In this document: piece after piece, positions 20,122 to 30,672 of the stretch
Layout: every line of letters begins with the position of its first letter
How positions within the stretch are numbered: position 1 is the stretch's first letter
Assembly: GCF_021012795.1 (NCBI RefSeq)
Contig: NZ_VFYU01000018.1
Location: forward strand, 62,001-126,000
Direction of reading: 5' to 3'
Source: Psychrobacter sp. I-STPA10
GTDB taxonomy: Bacteria; Pseudomonadota; Gammaproteobacteria; Pseudomonadales; Moraxellaceae
DNA length: 64,000 nucleotides
Position numbers and translations under genes: made by a program
The notes under the pieces: model-generated
Databases searched by the model: none
What the model was told of the DNA's origin: nothing
Seen by the model: only the letters and a program-made list of their open reading frames with translations

Positions 20122-20760
20122 ATGGCGATCGGTTTAGTCGGTAAAAAATGCGGCATGACCCGAGTCTTCACTGAAGCAGGAGTTTCTATTCCTGTCACAG
20201 TAGTCGAGGTCGATGCAAACCGCATTACTCAAGTAAAAACGACAGACACAGATGGTTATCAAGCTATCCAAGTTACGACAGGTGAACGTCGTGACAGTCG
20301 AGTTACTGCAGCTCAAAAAGGACACTTTGCAAAAGCGGGTGTTAAAGCTGGACGCGGTGTTTGGGAATTTCGTGTTGACGAAAGCGAGTTAGAAGGTCGT
20401 GAAGTTGGTGGCGAGATTTTGGCTGATCTATTTGAAACAGGTCAGTTAGTTGATGTCACAGGCCAGAGCAAAGGTAAAGGCTTCCAAGGTGGTGTAAAAC
20501 GCCATAACTTTAGCATGCAAGATGCCACCCATGGTAACTCAGTATCGCATCGTGTCCTAGGTTCAACTGGTCAAAACCAGACACCTGGTCGTGTATTTAA
20601 AGGCAAAAAAATGCCAGGTCAGATGGGTAACAAGCGTGTGACTGTACAAGGACTGGAAGTCGTATCTGTCGATGCTGAAAAAGGTCTACTGGTCATCAAA
20701 GGTGCCATCCCAGGTGCCAATGGTGGTGATGTCATCGTACGTCCGTCAATCAAAGCCTAA
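20122..20760 (+). CDS. rplC: Large ribosomal subunit protein uL3
   Basis: A 212-aa L3 beginning [14 protein letters not shown], with the extended loop [22 protein letters not shown] that reaches the peptidyl-transferase centre. The Gln in [13 protein letters not shown] corresponds to the site methylated by PrmB in E. coli. It is one of the first assembly proteins on 23S rRNA. Confidence 0.99.
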   Translation: MAIGLVGKKCGMTRVFTEAGVSIPVTVVEVDANRITQVKTTDTDGYQAIQVTTGERRDSRVTAAQKGHFAKAGVKAGRGVWEFRVDESELEGREVGGEILADLFETGQLVDVTGQSKGKGFQGGVKRHNFSMQDATHGNSVSHRVLGSTGQNQTPGRVFKGKKMPGQMGNKRVTVQGLEVVSVDAEKGLLVIKGAIPGANGGDVIVRPSIKA

Positions 20761-20774
20761 GCAAGGGGATTAAC

Positions 20775-21377
20775 GTGAATTTAAAAACTGTTACAGGCGC
20801 GGCGATTGAGCTATCTGACACGGCATTTGGTCGTGAATTCAACGAAGCCCTAGTACACCAAGTTGTGACTGCCTATTTGGCAGGCGCACGTCAAGGTACG
20901 CGTGCTCAAAAAACGCGTGCAGAAGTTTCTGGCGGTGGTAAAAAGCCATGGCGTCAAAAGGGGACAGGACGTGCACGTGCAGGTTCTATCCGCAGCCCAA
21001 TCTGGCGCAGTGGTGGTCGAGCATTTGCTGCTAAACCACAAGACTGGTCACAAAAAGTAAACCGTAAAATGTATCGTGGTGCGATGCAATGTATCTTAGC
21101 TGAGCTAGTACGCCAAGATCGTTTGGTATTAGTAGAAGAGCTTAAGATCTCTGCACCAAAAACCAAAGAGCTGGTTAGCAAATTAGCTGAGCTAGATGCG
21201 CCAAAGGCTCTAATCGTGACCAATGAAGTTGACGAAAACTTATATTTGGCTGCTCGTAACATTCCACATGTGAATGTACTTGGCACCAATGAAGTCGACC
21301 CTGTTAGCTTGATTGCGTTTGACAAAGTCATCATGTCTGTTGACGCAGCGAAACAATTTGAGGAAGCACTAGCATGA
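20775..21377 (+). CDS. rplD: Large ribosomal subunit protein uL4
   Basis: A 200-aa L4 starting at GTG (20775) with AGGGG ten bases upstream. The exit-tunnel loop is recognisable ([20 protein letters not shown]). L4 is the autogenous repressor of the S10 operon in E. coli. Its end overlaps rplW by four bases (ATGA). Confidence 0.99.
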   Translation: MNLKTVTGAAIELSDTAFGREFNEALVHQVVTAYLAGARQGTRAQKTRAEVSGGGKKPWRQKGTGRARAGSIRSPIWRSGGRAFAAKPQDWSQKVNRKMYRGAMQCILAELVRQDRLVLVEELKISAPKTKELVSKLAELDAPKALIVTNEVDENLYLAARNIPHVNVLGTNEVDPVSLIAFDKVIMSVDAAKQFEEALA

Positions 21378-21739
21378 ACAACGCAAGACTTTATCAGGTC
21401 TTAAAAGGGCCTGTGTTCTCAGAAAAATCTCAGCTGTTAGGTGACTCTTATGGTGTTCAGGTATTTAAAGTAGATACCAACGCCACCAAGCGTGAAATCA
21501 AAAAAGCAGTCGAGTTAATGTTTGAAGGTGTTGAAGTCACCAAAGTGAACACCTTAAATGTTAAAGGTAAAACAAAGCGTTTTGGACGCACTATAGGTCG
21601 TCGTAATGACTACAAAAAAGCCTATGTGTCTTTAAAAGCTGGTCAAGATGTAGCCAATCAGAATTTAACTGGGGCTGATGCTGGTGAAGACGTAGTGAAT
21701 ACTACAGATTCTGCTAGTGAAACAGCGAACAACGAATAA
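21374..21739 (+). CDS. rplW: Large ribosomal subunit protein uL23 with acidic tail
   Basis: The L23 core (residues 1-95: [34 protein letters not shown]) forms part of the tunnel exit where trigger factor and SRP dock. The protein is 121 aa, about 20 longer than E. coli L23. The excess is an acidic, disordered-looking C-terminal tail rich in Asp, Asn, Thr and Glu. Tail function is unknown. Confidence 0.98.
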   Translation: MNNARLYQVLKGPVFSEKSQLLGDSYGVQVFKVDTNATKREIKKAVELMFEGVEVTKVNTLNVKGKTKRFGRTIGRRNDYKKAYVSLKAGQDVANQNLTGADAGEDVVNTTDSASETANNE

Positions 21740-21750
21740 GGATTCAACTC

Positions 21751-22581
21751 ATGCCTATCGTAAAAGCAAAGCCTACATCACCAGGTCGCCGTTTTGTTGA
21801 AAAAGTGGTGCATCCACACCTTTACAAAGGTCGTCCATATGCGCCGCTGGTTGAAGCAAAAGGTAAATCAGGTGGTCGTAACAATAATGGACGTATTACA
21901 ACACGTCACATTGGTGGTGGTCATAAGCAACATTATCGTGTTATCGATTTCAAACGTACAAAAGATGGCATTCCAGCCACAGTTGAACGTATTGAATATG
22001 ATCCAAACCGTACCGCACATATTGCATTATTAAAATATGCAGATGGTGAGCGTCGTTATATCATCGCACCAAAAAAATTGAGTGTTGGTGATAAAGTACA
22101 TTCTGGCGAAGGTTCTCCTATCCGTCCAGGTAATTGCTTGCCACTAAAAAATATTCCAGTCGGTACAGTCATTCATAATATTGAACTAAAAATTGGCAAA
22201 GGTGCACAAATGGCACGTTCTGCTGGTGCAGCGGTTCAATTGTTAGGTCGTGATGGTACTTATGCTATCTTACGCCTACGCTCTGGTGAAACTCGCCGTG
22301 TGCACGTTGAATGCCGCGCAGTGATTGGGGAAGTTTCAAATACTGAAAACAACCTAAAATCACTTGGTAAAGCAGGTGCCTCTCGTTGGCGTGGTGTTCG
22401 TCCTACCGTTCGTGGTACAGCGATGAACCCAGTTGATCACCCACATGGTGGTGGTGAAGGTCGTAACAATGGTAAGCATCCGACCAGCCCTTGGGGTCAG
22501 AAGACTAAAGGTCTTAAAACGCGTCATAATAAGCGTACTGACAATATGATCATCCGTCGCCGTCGCGCCAAGAAGAAATAA
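21751..22581 (+). CDS. rplB: Large ribosomal subunit protein uL2
   Basis: A 276-aa L2 with the RNA-binding core and the conserved [20 protein letters not shown] motif that contacts the peptidyl-transferase centre. Length is normal. The start has AAGGATT seven bases upstream. Confidence 0.99.
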   Translation: MPIVKAKPTSPGRRFVEKVVHPHLYKGRPYAPLVEAKGKSGGRNNNGRITTRHIGGGHKQHYRVIDFKRTKDGIPATVERIEYDPNRTAHIALLKYADGERRYIIAPKKLSVGDKVHSGEGSPIRPGNCLPLKNIPVGTVIHNIELKIGKGAQMARSAGAAVQLLGRDGTYAILRLRSGETRRVHVECRAVIGEVSNTENNLKSLGKAGASRWRGVRPTVRGTAMNPVDHPHGGGEGRNNGKHPTSPWGQKTKGLKTRHNKRTDNMIIRRRRAKKK

Positions 22582-22593
22582 AGGAAAAATTTC

Positions 22594-22869
22594 ATGCCTC
22601 GTTCATTGAAAAAAGGTCCATTTATCGATGCGCATTTGTTTGCCAAAGTCGAAAACGCTTTAGAAACAAAATCTCGCAAGCCTATCAAGACTTGGTCGCG
22701 CCGCTCGATGATTCTGCCACAAATGGTTGGCCTAACTATCTCTGTGCATAATGGTCGTACTCACGTACCTGTTATCATTAGCGAACAGATGGTTGGTCAT
22801 AAACTAGGTGAATTTGCCCCGACTCGTACATATCGTGGTCATGGCATTGACAAGAAAGCTAAGAGATAA
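22594..22869 (+). CDS. rpsS: Small ribosomal subunit protein uS19
   Basis: A 91-aa S19 ([15 protein letters not shown] start, [18 protein letters not shown] end) located in the 30S head, contacting the A-site finger and S13. Standard length and position. Confidence 0.99.
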   Translation: MPRSLKKGPFIDAHLFAKVENALETKSRKPIKTWSRRSMILPQMVGLTISVHNGRTHVPVIISEQMVGHKLGEFAPTRTYRGHGIDKKAKR

Positions 22870-22879
22870 GGTGCTTATT

Positions 22880-23209
22880 ATGGAAGTAACTGCAAAACTA
22901 CGCGGTGCCGCCATTTCGGCACAAAAAGTACGACTTGTCGCTGATGAAGTGCGTGGTAAGTCAATCGAACGTGCTTTGGATATTCTTGCGTTTAGCAACA
23001 AAAAAGGTGCAGTCTTTGTTAAAAAATGCTTAGACTCTGCAATTGCCAATGCTGAACACAATCATGGTTTGGATATTGATAACTTAAAAGTTTCAACCAT
23101 CTATGTTGATGAAGGTATTACGCTAAAACGTATCCTACCACGTGCTAAAGGCCGTGCTGATCGTATCAGCAAGCGCACCTGTCACATCACTGTTAAGGTA
23201 GGAGAATAA
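22880..23209 (+). CDS. rplV: Large ribosomal subunit protein uL22
   Basis: The ATG at 22880 with AAGGTG six bases upstream gives the normal 109-aa L22 ([22 protein letters not shown]). A longer in-frame reading from 22808 would overlap rpsS and is rejected. The tunnel hairpin region [15 protein letters not shown] is present; this loop is a site of macrolide resistance changes in other bacteria. Confidence 0.98.
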   Translation: MEVTAKLRGAAISAQKVRLVADEVRGKSIERALDILAFSNKKGAVFVKKCLDSAIANAEHNHGLDIDNLKVSTIYVDEGITLKRILPRAKGRADRISKRTCHITVKVGE

Positions 23210-23212
23210 CTC

Positions 23213-23953
23213 ATGGGACAAAAAGTACATCCAATCGGAATTCGTCTTGGTGTTATCAAAAAGCATAATGCTAATTGGTATGCCAGTCCAAAGCAGTATT
23301 CTGAATACTTGATTAATGATTTACAAGTGCGTGATTATCTACGTAAAACACTAGATAACGCCATGGTCAGTAATATCATGATTGAACGTCCAACGGGCGC
23401 TGCCAAAATCACAATTTCAACTGCTCGTCCTGGTATCGTCATTGGCAAAAAAGGTGAAGATATCGAGAAGCTTCAAAAGCATCTCACCAAAATGATGGGC
23501 GTACCAGCGCAAGTTAACATTGAAGAGATTACCTCACCTGATTTAGATGCTCGTCTGGTAGCTGATGGTATTGCAAGTCAGCTAGAGCGTCGTGTTATGT
23601 TCCGCCGTGCAATGAAACGTGCTGTCCAAAACAGCATGCGTGCTGGTGCTCAAGGTATCAAAGTTGAGCTTTCAGGACGTCTTGGTGGTGCAGAAATTGC
23701 ACGTACAGAATGGTATCGTGAAGGTCGTGTACCTTTACATACATTACGTGCAGACATTGACTATGCTTCAGTACGTGCAGAGACTACTTACGGTACGATC
23801 GGTGTTAAAGTTTGGATCTTCCGTGGTGAAATTCTTGATGGTATGAAGAGCGTTTATAATCCTGCCAAAAAAGAAGAAAAAGCGCGTGCACCAAAACGCC
23901 GTGGTCGTGGTAATCGCCGCAACTCGGACAGAGCTAACGCAGACAGAGGGTAA
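23213..23953 (+). CDS. rpsC: Small ribosomal subunit protein uS3
   Basis: A 246-aa S3 with the N-terminal KH domain ([18 protein letters not shown] contains the GxxG loop) and the C-terminal domain that forms the mRNA entry tunnel. The last 30 residues are a basic, Arg/Asn-rich tail slightly longer than in E. coli. Confidence 0.99.
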   Translation: MGQKVHPIGIRLGVIKKHNANWYASPKQYSEYLINDLQVRDYLRKTLDNAMVSNIMIERPTGAAKITISTARPGIVIGKKGEDIEKLQKHLTKMMGVPAQVNIEEITSPDLDARLVADGIASQLERRVMFRRAMKRAVQNSMRAGAQGIKVELSGRLGGAEIARTEWYREGRVPLHTLRADIDYASVRAETTYGTIGVKVWIFRGEILDGMKSVYNPAKKEEKARAPKRRGRGNRRNSDRANADRG

Positions 23954-23956
23954 ACT

Positions 23957-24370
23957 ATGTTACAACCAAAACGTACCAAGTTTCGCAAAATGCATAAGGG
24001 GCGTAACACGGGCCTTGCCCATCGTGGAAGCACCGTTGCTTTTGGTCAAATTGGTCTAAAATCTATTGGTCGTGGTCGTATGACTGCACGCCAAATTGAA
24101 GCGGCTCGTCGTACCATTACACGCCGTATCAAACGTGGTGGTAAAATTTGGATTCGTGTGTTTCCAGACAAACCAATCACTAAAAAGCCACTTGAAGTTC
24201 GTATGGGTAAAGGTAAAGGCCCAGTAGAATATTGGGTTTGTGAAATCAAGCCTGGTAAGATGCTATACGAAATTGAAGGGGTCTCAGAAGAGCTTGCTCG
24301 TGAAGCATTGACACTTGCTGCTGCGAAGCTACCTTTCAAAACCACCATTGTTAAGCGGACGATAATGTAA
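23957..24370 (+). CDS. rplP: Large ribosomal subunit protein uL16
   Basis: A 137-aa L16 ([20 protein letters not shown] start) that helps position A-site tRNA. The conserved Arg near [19 protein letters not shown] is present; the equivalent arginine is hydroxylated by RoxA in E. coli. The last base of its stop is the first base of rpmC (TAATG). Confidence 0.99.
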   Translation: MLQPKRTKFRKMHKGRNTGLAHRGSTVAFGQIGLKSIGRGRMTARQIEAARRTITRRIKRGGKIWIRVFPDKPITKKPLEVRMGKGKGPVEYWVCEIKPGKMLYEIEGVSEELAREALTLAAAKLPFKTTIVKRTIM

Positions 24371-24567
24371 TGAAGATCAGTGAATTACGTGATAAATCAG
24401 TAGAAGACCTGACCCAGTTACTAGATGAAAAGCAGTTAGAAGCTTTTCGTCTTCGCATGGCAAAAGCCACTGGTCAGTTAGGTAACACGCATGAAATCAA
24501 AGGCAATCGTCGTACGATTGCTCAGATTAAGACTTTGATTAACGAGAAGCAAAGAGGCGCCTCATGA
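24370..24567 (+). CDS. rpmC: Large ribosomal subunit protein uL29
   Basis: A 65-aa two-helix L29 ([18 protein letters not shown]) at the tunnel exit next to L23. It overlaps rplP by one base and rpsQ by four bases, so the three are translationally coupled. Confidence 0.98.
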   Translation: MKISELRDKSVEDLTQLLDEKQLEAFRLRMAKATGQLGNTHEIKGNRRTIAQIKTLINEKQRGAS

Positions 24568-24839
24568 GTGAAAGCAACCAACAAAACCAAAGCGTAGGCG
24601 TGGTTACTGGTAAAGTTGTCAGTAACAAAATGGATAAGTCTATTACAGTATTGGTTGAGCGTCAGATTCGCCATCCTATGTATGGTAAACAAATCCGTCG
24701 TTCTACAAAAATTAAAGCCCACGATGAAAACAACGTATGCCAACAAGGTGATACTGTTCGCATCAAAGAAACCCGTCCTATTTCAAAAACTAAGACGTGG
24801 ACTTTGGTAGATGTTGTTGAAAAAGTGGAAAAAATCTAA
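24564..24839 (+). CDS. rpsQ: Small ribosomal subunit protein uS17
   Basis: A 91-aa S17 ([33 protein letters not shown]) that binds the 16S 5' domain. Last gene before the 105-base gap that separates the S10 and spc groups. Confidence 0.98.
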   Translation: MSESNQQNQSVGVVTGKVVSNKMDKSITVLVERQIRHPMYGKQIRRSTKIKAHDENNVCQQGDTVRIKETRPISKTKTWTLVDVVEKVEKI

Positions 24840-24843
24840 GAAA

Positions 24844-24872
24844 TTGCATTATTGAGAGATAGCTGTTAAAAT
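24844..24872 (+). promoter_or_regulatory. Probable spc operon promoter
   Basis: TTGCAT (24844-24849) and TAAAAT (24867-24872) with a 17-base spacer lie just after rpsQ. This is where a separate spc promoter is expected. The -10 box sits inside the left arm of the stem-loop at 24862-24909. Confidence 0.5.
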
Positions 24873-24909
24873 ACGCCACTTTTTGGTGGGTTATCGTATT
24901 TATGACAGC
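24862..24909 (+). promoter_or_regulatory. Large stem-loop between rpsQ and rplN
   Basis: The outer arms GCTGTTAAAATACG and CGTATTTATGACAGC pair almost fully, enclosing an inner CCAC...GTGG hairpin. No T tract follows, so it is not a simple terminator. It could be an mRNA processing site or a regulatory structure at the S10/spc joint. Confidence 0.55.
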
Positions 24910-24944
24910 CATCAATCAACTATGCTTATCAATGGAGTAACGCG

Positions 24945-25313
24945 ATGATTCAGACTGAAACAATGCTGGAAGTTGCTGACAATAGCGGTGCAAGGCGAGT
25001 TCAGTGCATCAAGGTGCTGGGCGGTTCTCATCGTCGTTATGCATCAGTTGGTGATATTATCAAAGTCACAGTAAAAGAAGCCATTCCACGTGGTCGTGTT
25101 AAAAAAGGCGACGTGATGAATGCAGTGGTGGTACGCACTAAAAAAGGTGTACGCCGTCCTGATGGTTCTGTACTACGTTTTGATGATAATGCGGCTGTTT
25201 TGCTTAACCAAAACAAAGCACCGATTGCAACTCGTATTTTTGGACCGGTAACTCGTGAACTACGTGGTGATCAATTTATGAAAATTGTATCACTTGCACC
25301 TGAAGTATTGTGA
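24945..25313 (+). CDS. rplN: Large ribosomal subunit protein uL14
   Basis: A 122-aa L14 ([22 protein letters not shown]) that forms intersubunit bridge B8. First gene of the spc group, with GGAGT upstream. Standard length. Confidence 0.99.
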   Translation: MIQTETMLEVADNSGARRVQCIKVLGGSHRRYASVGDIIKVTVKEAIPRGRVKKGDVMNAVVVRTKKGVRRPDGSVLRFDDNAAVLLNQNKAPIATRIFGPVTRELRGDQFMKIVSLAPEVL

Positions 25314-25321
25314 GGTAACCC

Positions 25322-25639
25322 ATGGCAAAATTACGTAAAGGCGATACGGTAATTGTCATTGCTGGCAAAGATAAAGGCAAGCAAGGCACTATCCTATCTA
25401 TCAAGCAAGACCGAGTCAAAGTAGAAGGCATTAACATCGTCACCAAACATCAAAAGCCAAATCAGGCGACTGGTGCTGAGGGTGGTATTGTTAAACAAGA
25501 AGCTTTTTTACATATTTCTAATGTCGCAATTTATAATGCGCAAACCCAAAAAGCTGATCGTATTTCTTACCAATTTGATGAAAATGGCACAAAAAAACGT
25601 GTATTTCGCTCAAATGGTGAAGAAGTGGCGACTGCGTAA
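25322..25639 (+). CDS. rplX: Large ribosomal subunit protein uL24
   Basis: A 105-aa L24 with the KOW motif (KGDTVIVIAGKDKGKQGTIL). It is an assembly initiator of the 50S subunit. Eight bases separate it from rplN. Confidence 0.99.
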   Translation: MAKLRKGDTVIVIAGKDKGKQGTILSIKQDRVKVEGINIVTKHQKPNQATGAEGGIVKQEAFLHISNVAIYNAQTQKADRISYQFDENGTKKRVFRSNGEEVATA

Positions 25640-25660
25640 AACACTAAGGGTGTAATAGTA

Positions 25661-26197
25661 ATGGCAAGATTAAAAACTCAATACAACGACGAATTAAAGC
25701 AGCAGATCCAACAAGAGCTTGGTTTAGACAATGTAATGCAAGTGCCTAAAATCACTAAAATTACACTAAACATGGGTGTTGGTGGTGCCGCACAAGATAA
25801 GAAAATTCTTGAAGGTGCATTGGCTGATATGACAGCGATTGCTGGTCAAAAACCAGTCGTAACAAAAGCTCGTAAATCAGTTGCTGGCTTTAAAATCCGT
25901 GAAGAATGGCCAATTGGTTGTAAAGTAACCCTACGTGGTGAAAGAATGTACGAATTCTTGGATCGTCTCATTGCTATTGCAATTCCTCGTATCCGTGACT
26001 TCCGAGGTTTTTCACCCAAAGCATTTGATGGTCGTGGAAACTATTCTTTAGGTATCAAAGAACAAATCGTTTTTCCTGAAGTAGATTTCGATAAGATTGA
26101 TCGTATTCGTGGTCTTGACGTGACTATCACGACAACTGCGACTACTGATGAGCAAGGTCGGGCATTATTAAAAGCATTTGGCTTCCCATTTAAATAA
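25661..26197 (+). CDS. rplE: Large ribosomal subunit protein uL5
   Basis: A 178-aa L5 ([31 protein letters not shown]) that binds 5S rRNA and contacts the P-site tRNA elbow. Confidence 0.99.
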   Translation: MARLKTQYNDELKQQIQQELGLDNVMQVPKITKITLNMGVGGAAQDKKILEGALADMTAIAGQKPVVTKARKSVAGFKIREEWPIGCKVTLRGERMYEFLDRLIAIAIPRIRDFRGFSPKAFDGRGNYSLGIKEQIVFPEVDFDKIDRIRGLDVTITTTATTDEQGRALLKAFGFPFK

Positions 26198-26217
26198 GTC
26201 TAAAGGACAGATACATT

Positions 26218-26523
26218 ATGGCTAAAAAAAGCATGATTAATCGCGAATTAAAACGCGAGAAAATGGTAGCCAAGTATGCTGAGAAGCGTGCACGGCTAAA
26301 AGACATCATCAGTGATTCAAATGCAAGTGATGAAGAACGTCTAGATGCAATGCTTGAACTACAATCATTGCCACGTAATTCTTCACCTGTACGTTTACGT
26401 AATCGCTGTGGACTAACTGGTCGTCCTCATGGTTACTTCCGTAAGTTTGGTCTATCACGCAACATGCTTCGTGAGCGTGTGATGCAAGGTGATGTTCCAG
26501 GCGTTCGCAAAGCTAGTTGGTAA
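26218..26523 (+). CDS. rpsN: Small ribosomal subunit protein uS14 (long, zinc-independent form)
   Basis: A 101-aa S14 ending [21 protein letters not shown]...[19 protein letters not shown]. It lacks the two CxxC pairs of zinc-binding S14, so it is the long C-minus type usual in gamma-proteobacteria. Confidence 0.98.
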   Translation: MAKKSMINRELKREKMVAKYAEKRARLKDIISDSNASDEERLDAMLELQSLPRNSSPVRLRNRCGLTGRPHGYFRKFGLSRNMLRERVMQGDVPGVRKASW

Positions 26524-26535
26524 GGGAGTAATATT

Positions 26536-26934
26536 ATGAGTATGCAAGATACTGTTGCTGATATGCTAACCCGTATCCGTAACGCACAAATGGCAAATAA
26601 AGTTTCAGTTGAGATGCCTAGTTCTAAATTACGTAAATCTATTGCTGATTTACTAGTGGAAGAGGGCTATATAGCTTCTGCTGAAGTGACAGAAGAAGAA
26701 AATGGTAAAGCAACCTTAGCCATAGAACTAAAATACTTTGAAGGTAAACCGGTTATTGAGACGATCAAACGTTTTTCTCGTCCTGGTTTGCGTCAGTACC
26801 GTGGTAAAGATGACCTGCCAAGTGTACGTCAAGGTCTAGGTGTTGCTATTGTTTCAACAAGTCAAGGTATTATGAGTGACCGTGCAGCACGAGCTGCTGG
26901 CATTGGTGGCGAAGTGATTGCATTCGTTGCTTAA
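26536..26934 (+). CDS. rpsH: Small ribosomal subunit protein uS8
   Basis: A 132-aa S8 ([38 protein letters not shown]). S8 is the translational repressor of the spc operon in E. coli. A 186-base gap with a hairpin and a possible promoter follows, unlike the few-base gap to rplF seen in E. coli. Confidence 0.98.
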   Translation: MSMQDTVADMLTRIRNAQMANKVSVEMPSSKLRKSIADLLVEEGYIASAEVTEEENGKATLAIELKYFEGKPVIETIKRFSRPGLRQYRGKDDLPSVRQGLGVAIVSTSQGIMSDRAARAAGIGGEVIAFVA

Positions 26935-27023
26935 ATATGGCTTATGTTTGTTAATAGCAAAAAATAGTATCAGATTACAAAAAGGACTATTGTCAGTTAT
27001 GAAGCATTAAATCTACTTTATAT

Positions 27024-27052
27024 TTGTTATTAGTTCTTCAATCGTATATGAT
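27024..27052 (+). promoter_or_regulatory. Possible internal spc promoter upstream of rplF
   Basis: TTGTTA (27024-27029) and TATGAT (27047-27052) with a 17-base spacer lie in the unusually long rpsH-rplF gap. The expected start is just before the hairpin at 27061. Confidence 0.4.
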
Positions 27053-27060
27053 ACGACTCA

Positions 27061-27082
27061 CTAACAGGCTGCGGCCTGTTAG
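27061..27082 (+). promoter_or_regulatory. GC-rich hairpin in the rpsH-rplF gap
   Basis: A perfect 9-bp stem CTAACAGGC/GCCTGTTAG with a TGCG loop. Only three T follow, so termination would be weak at best. It may be an attenuator, an mRNA stabiliser or a protein-binding site in the rplF leader. Confidence 0.55.
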
Positions 27083-27120
27083 TTTCGTAAAATAACCGTA
27101 AATTTTTAAGGAATACTCCT

Positions 27121-27654
27121 ATGTCTCGTGTGGCTAAAGCCCCTGTAGCCTTGCCCGATGGTGCAAGCGTTACTTTGAACGGTCAGCAGGTTGAAGTTAA
27201 AGGCAAGAATGGTACAATGTCTTTACGCCTGCATGATTTGGTCGAGCTAAATCAAGAAGATGGACAAGTCATCTTATCTCCAAAAGCGGAATCAAAAGAA
27301 GCGTGGATGCATACTGGAACCATTCGTTCTTTATTGAACAACATGGTTGAAGGTGTGACTAATGGTTTTGAAAAACGCCTACAATTAATTGGCGTTGGTT
27401 ACCGTGCACAAGCAGCAGGTAACAAAGTAACCTTAAACGTTGGTTATTCACATCCCGTTGAATACACATTGCCAGAAGGTGTGTCTGCTGAGACACCAAG
27501 TCAAACTGAAATTGTTTTGAAATCAACTGATAAACAAAAACTTGGTCAAGCAGCTGCTAACATCCGTAGTTTCCGTCCACCAGAGCCTTATAAAGGTAAA
27601 GGGATACGCTACAGCGATGAGCATGTGGTTCGTAAAGAAGCTAAGAAAAAATAA
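27121..27654 (+). CDS. rplF: Large ribosomal subunit protein uL6
   Basis: A 177-aa L6 with two similar domains and the C-terminal signature [13 protein letters not shown]. It binds near the sarcin-ricin loop. The ATG is preceded by AAGGAAT. Confidence 0.99.
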   Translation: MSRVAKAPVALPDGASVTLNGQQVEVKGKNGTMSLRLHDLVELNQEDGQVILSPKAESKEAWMHTGTIRSLLNNMVEGVTNGFEKRLQLIGVGYRAQAAGNKVTLNVGYSHPVEYTLPEGVSAETPSQTEIVLKSTDKQKLGQAAANIRSFRPPEPYKGKGIRYSDEHVVRKEAKKK

Positions 27655-27665
27655 GGTGAATTGAC

Positions 27666-28016
27666 ATGTTTGATAAAAAATCTGCTCGTTTACGTCGAGC
27701 AAAAAAGACACGTGCACATATTCGGCACTTGGCTGTCCATCGTTTAACCGTAAATCGTACCCCACGTCATATCTATGCACAGATTATCTCTCCTACTGGT
27801 GGTGAAGTATTAACTCAAGCCTCTACTTTGGATGAGACACTACGTTCTGGTGCAACTGGTAATGTTGAAGCTGCTAAAGCAGTGGGTAAACTTATCGCTG
27901 AGCGAGCTCAAGCTGCTGGTATTACAAAAGTAGCATTTGATCGTAGTGGTTTTAAATATCATGGTCGCATCAAAGCATTAGCGGATGCTGCTCGTGAAAA
28001 TGGATTGGAGTTTTAA
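27666..28016 (+). CDS. rplR: Large ribosomal subunit protein uL18
   Basis: A 116-aa L18 ([40 protein letters not shown]) that delivers 5S rRNA to the 50S with L5. Normal length. Confidence 0.99.
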   Translation: MFDKKSARLRRAKKTRAHIRHLAVHRLTVNRTPRHIYAQIISPTGGEVLTQASTLDETLRSGATGNVEAAKAVGKLIAERAQAAGITKVAFDRSGFKYHGRIKALADAARENGLEF

Positions 28017-28018
28017 TC

Positions 28019-28516
28019 ATGGCTAAAGTTGAACAAACAGACGGTTTAGTAGAAAAATTGGTTTCTGTTGATCGTGTTTCTAAAGTTGTAAAGGGTGGTC
28101 GAATTTTCTCTTTTACTGCTTTGACAGTGGTCGGTGACGGAAATGGTCGTGTTGGCTTTGGTCGCGGTAAAGCTCGTGAAGTGCCAGCGGCAATTCAAAA
28201 AGCGCTTGAAGCTGCCAAACGTAATATGATCACAGTTGATTTAGATGGTGCGACATTGCAACATCCTATCAATGCTCGTCATGGTGCTAGTAAAGTATAT
28301 ATGCAGCCTGCCTCTGAAGGTACAGGTGTTATTGCTGGTGGTGCGATGCGTGCGGTTTTGGAAGTTGCAGGTGTACAAGACGTACTAGCAAAATGTTATG
28401 GCTCTACAAATGCAGCCAACGTTGTGCATGCAACATTTAAAGGCTTACGTGATATGTCAACTCCAGAAAAAACTGCAGCAAAACGCGGTAAAACTGTTGA
28501 CGAAATTCTGGGCTAA
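28019..28516 (+). CDS. rpsE: Small ribosomal subunit protein uS5
   Basis: A 165-aa S5 with the double-stranded-RNA-binding-like N domain ([20 protein letters not shown]) and [15 protein letters not shown]. It controls decoding accuracy and is the spectinomycin-resistance locus in other bacteria; the KGGRIFSF loop is wild-type in form. Confidence 0.99.
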   Translation: MAKVEQTDGLVEKLVSVDRVSKVVKGGRIFSFTALTVVGDGNGRVGFGRGKAREVPAAIQKALEAAKRNMITVDLDGATLQHPINARHGASKVYMQPASEGTGVIAGGAMRAVLEVAGVQDVLAKCYGSTNAANVVHATFKGLRDMSTPEKTAAKRGKTVDEILG

Positions 28517-28534
28517 TGGAGTAGGTGAGTATTA

Positions 28535-28714
28535 ATGAAAACAATGAAAGTTACTCAAGTAAAATCAGGTGCCCATCGCCTCAAAAGCCATAAAGCATGC
28601 TTGAAAGGATTGGGCTTACGCCGTATTGGTCATACTGTAGAAGTTGAAGACACTCCTTCTACCCGTGGTATGGTGAATCGCATCAACTACATGGTAAAAG
28701 TGGAGGAAGCGTAA
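28535..28714 (+). CDS. rpmD: Large ribosomal subunit protein uL30
   Basis: A 59-aa gene too short for many ORF filters. The product begins [20 protein letters not shown] and contains [21 protein letters not shown], the L30 pattern. A second ATG three codons in (28544) is also possible. The site GAGTAGGTGAG lies upstream. Its stop overlaps the rplO start by one base (TAATG). Confidence 0.97.
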   Translation: MKTMKVTQVKSGAHRLKSHKACLKGLGLRRIGHTVEVEDTPSTRGMVNRINYMVKVEEA

Positions 28715-29163
28715 TGGGACTTAAATTAAACGAATTATCACCAGCACCAGGTTCGAAAAAAACGGCACAGCGTCGTGGACGTGGTATCGGTTCAGGGCTT
28801 GGAAAAACTGGTGGTCGTGGTGTTAAAGGTCAAAAATCACGTACGGGTTCAAGTATTCGTGCAGGATTTGAAGGTGGTCAAATGCCACTTTATCGCCGTC
28901 TGCCAAAATATGGCTTTACCAGCAAAATGGCGATGACAACGGCTGAAGTACGTTTGTCTGAACTAAATAAAATTGAAGGTGATGTGGTTAGTGTTGAAAC
29001 ACTAAAAGCGGCTAATATTATCCGTGGAGATATGAAACGTGCTCGCATTATCTTATCTGGTGAAGTAGATAAAGCTTATACTTTCAAAGGCGTTAAAGTA
29101 ACCAAAGGTGCCAAAGAAGCGATTGAAGCTGCTGGTGGCCGTGTTGAGGATGCCGAGGAGTAA
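28714..29163 (+). CDS. rplO: Large ribosomal subunit protein uL15
   Basis: A 149-aa L15 with the Gly-rich N-terminal extension ([21 protein letters not shown]) that threads into 23S rRNA. It lies directly before secY, as in nearly all bacteria. Confidence 0.99.
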   Translation: MGLKLNELSPAPGSKKTAQRRGRGIGSGLGKTGGRGVKGQKSRTGSSIRAGFEGGQMPLYRRLPKYGFTSKMAMTTAEVRLSELNKIEGDVVSVETLKAANIIRGDMKRARIILSGEVDKAYTFKGVKVTKGAKEAIEAAGGRVEDAEE

Positions 29164-29168
29164 TCTAA

Positions 29169-30503
29169 ATGGCGAAGCAATCAACGTCTGCAATCCCGAT
29201 GAATCCCATCATATTTATTCGTAAATATGATGAACTATGGAGTCGGTTGCTATTTTTAATTGGGGCATTGATTGTTTATCGTTTAGGCTCACATATCCCT
29301 GTGCCAGGAATGAACCCTGAAGCTTTAGCAGATTTGTTCTCTCGTAATGAAAACACCATCTTGAGCATGTTTAATATGTTCTCAGGAGGGGCATTAGAGA
29401 GAATGTCTATTATGGCTTTGGGGATTATGCCTTATATTTCTGCTTCTATTATTGTACAAATGATGTCGGCAGTTATACCATCACTAGAAGCACTGAAAAA
29501 AGAAGGGGAAGCAGGGCGGCGAAAGATTAATAAATATACACGTCAAGGTACACTGTTTCTTGCGTTGATTCAGTCTGTATTTATGTGTACTGGATTAATC
29601 AGCCAAAACTTAACATTAAGTACAGGGTTGACTTTTTATATCCCTGCTGTGACTTCATTGGTTGCAGGTGCGATGTTCCTCATGTGGCTTGGTGAGCAAA
29701 TTACTGAGCGTGGTGTGGGTAATGGCATTTCGATGTTAATATTTGCCAGTATTGTTGCTGGTGTGCCAGGTATGATCAGTACTTCTATTGAGCAAGTTAA
29801 TCAAGGGCAAATGAGCATTATTGCATTACTGATTTTTGCTATATTAGGTATTGCAGTAACAGCAGGCATTGTCTATATCGAACGTGCGCAACGTCGTATT
29901 CCAGTAAATTATGCACAAAAGCAACAACAAGGGCGCAAGATATATGCGCAACAGCAGTCACATCTACCATTAAAGATAAATATGGCTGGTGTCATTCCTG
30001 CCATTTTTGCCAGTTCTTTATTATTATTTCCTGCCAGTCTAGGGCAGTGGGTGGGTAGTTCTGCTGATCCTAGTTTAACCCAAAGAATCCTACAAAATGT
30101 ATCTTTAGTACTTGCGCCTGGTCAGCCTTTATATCTGGTGTTATTTGGTGCGATGATCATCTTCTTTTGTTACTTTTATACTGCGTTGGTCTTTAGTCCA
30201 CGTGAGGTAGCAGAGAATTTAAAACGTAGTGGTGCTTATATCCCTGGTATTCGACCTGGATTACAGACTCAGCGTTATCTAGATCATGTGCTAAATAGAT
30301 TGACCTTTATTGGAGCAATCTATATGACTGTGATATGTCTGATGCCCATGTTGCTACAATCATCATTTGGTATACCTTTCCATTTAGGCGGTACCTCCTT
30401 ATTAATCATGGTAGTTGTAGCGATGGACTTCATATCACAGTTACAAGCTCATTTGATGACGCATCAATACCATGAGCAAACGTTAATTCGAAACCCTTCT
30501 TAA
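29169..30503 (+). CDS. secY: Preprotein translocase subunit SecY
   Basis: The ten-helix channel of the Sec translocon in the inner membrane. The 444-aa protein shows the family features: [12 protein letters not shown], a plug-region sequence with [35 protein letters not shown] [16 protein letters not shown], and the cytoplasmic loop with Arg/Gln-rich [13 protein letters not shown]. Length is normal. It is in its standard place between rplO and rpmJ. Confidence 0.98.
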   Translation: MAKQSTSAIPMNPIIFIRKYDELWSRLLFLIGALIVYRLGSHIPVPGMNPEALADLFSRNENTILSMFNMFSGGALERMSIMALGIMPYISASIIVQMMSAVIPSLEALKKEGEAGRRKINKYTRQGTLFLALIQSVFMCTGLISQNLTLSTGLTFYIPAVTSLVAGAMFLMWLGEQITERGVGNGISMLIFASIVAGVPGMISTSIEQVNQGQMSIIALLIFAILGIAVTAGIVYIERAQRRIPVNYAQKQQQGRKIYAQQQSHLPLKINMAGVIPAIFASSLLLFPASLGQWVGSSADPSLTQRILQNVSLVLAPGQPLYLVLFGAMIIFFCYFYTALVFSPREVAENLKRSGAYIPGIRPGLQTQRYLDHVLNRLTFIGAIYMTVICLMPMLLQSSFGIPFHLGGTSLLIMVVVAMDFISQLQAHLMTHQYHEQTLIRNPS

Positions 30504-30555
30504 GCCAAGTGCTGAAAGATAAGCAATATCCAGAATACTCAGATAGGAGAGTAAA

Positions 30556-30672
30556 ATGAAAGTTCAAGCATCAGTTAAAAAGATTTGCGGCAGTTGTAAA
30601 GTTATTCGCCGTGGAGGTAAGGTTCATGTTATTTGTAAAGCAGAACCACGCCATAAACAACGTCAAGGTTAA
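30556..30672 (+). CDS. rpmJ: Large ribosomal subunit protein bL36
   Basis: A 38-aa gene ([20 protein letters not shown]...) with AGGAGAG upstream. It keeps the zinc ribbon ligands Cys11, Cys14, Cys27 and His32, so it is the zinc-binding form of L36. It marks the end of the spc group, as in E. coli. Confidence 0.97.
   Translation: MKVQASVKKICGSCKVIRRGGKVHVICKAEPRHKQRQG

Noticed and set aside
22808..22879. Longer N-terminus for L22 overlapping rpsS
   Set aside because: The standard start at 22880 has a proper site and matches the family length.
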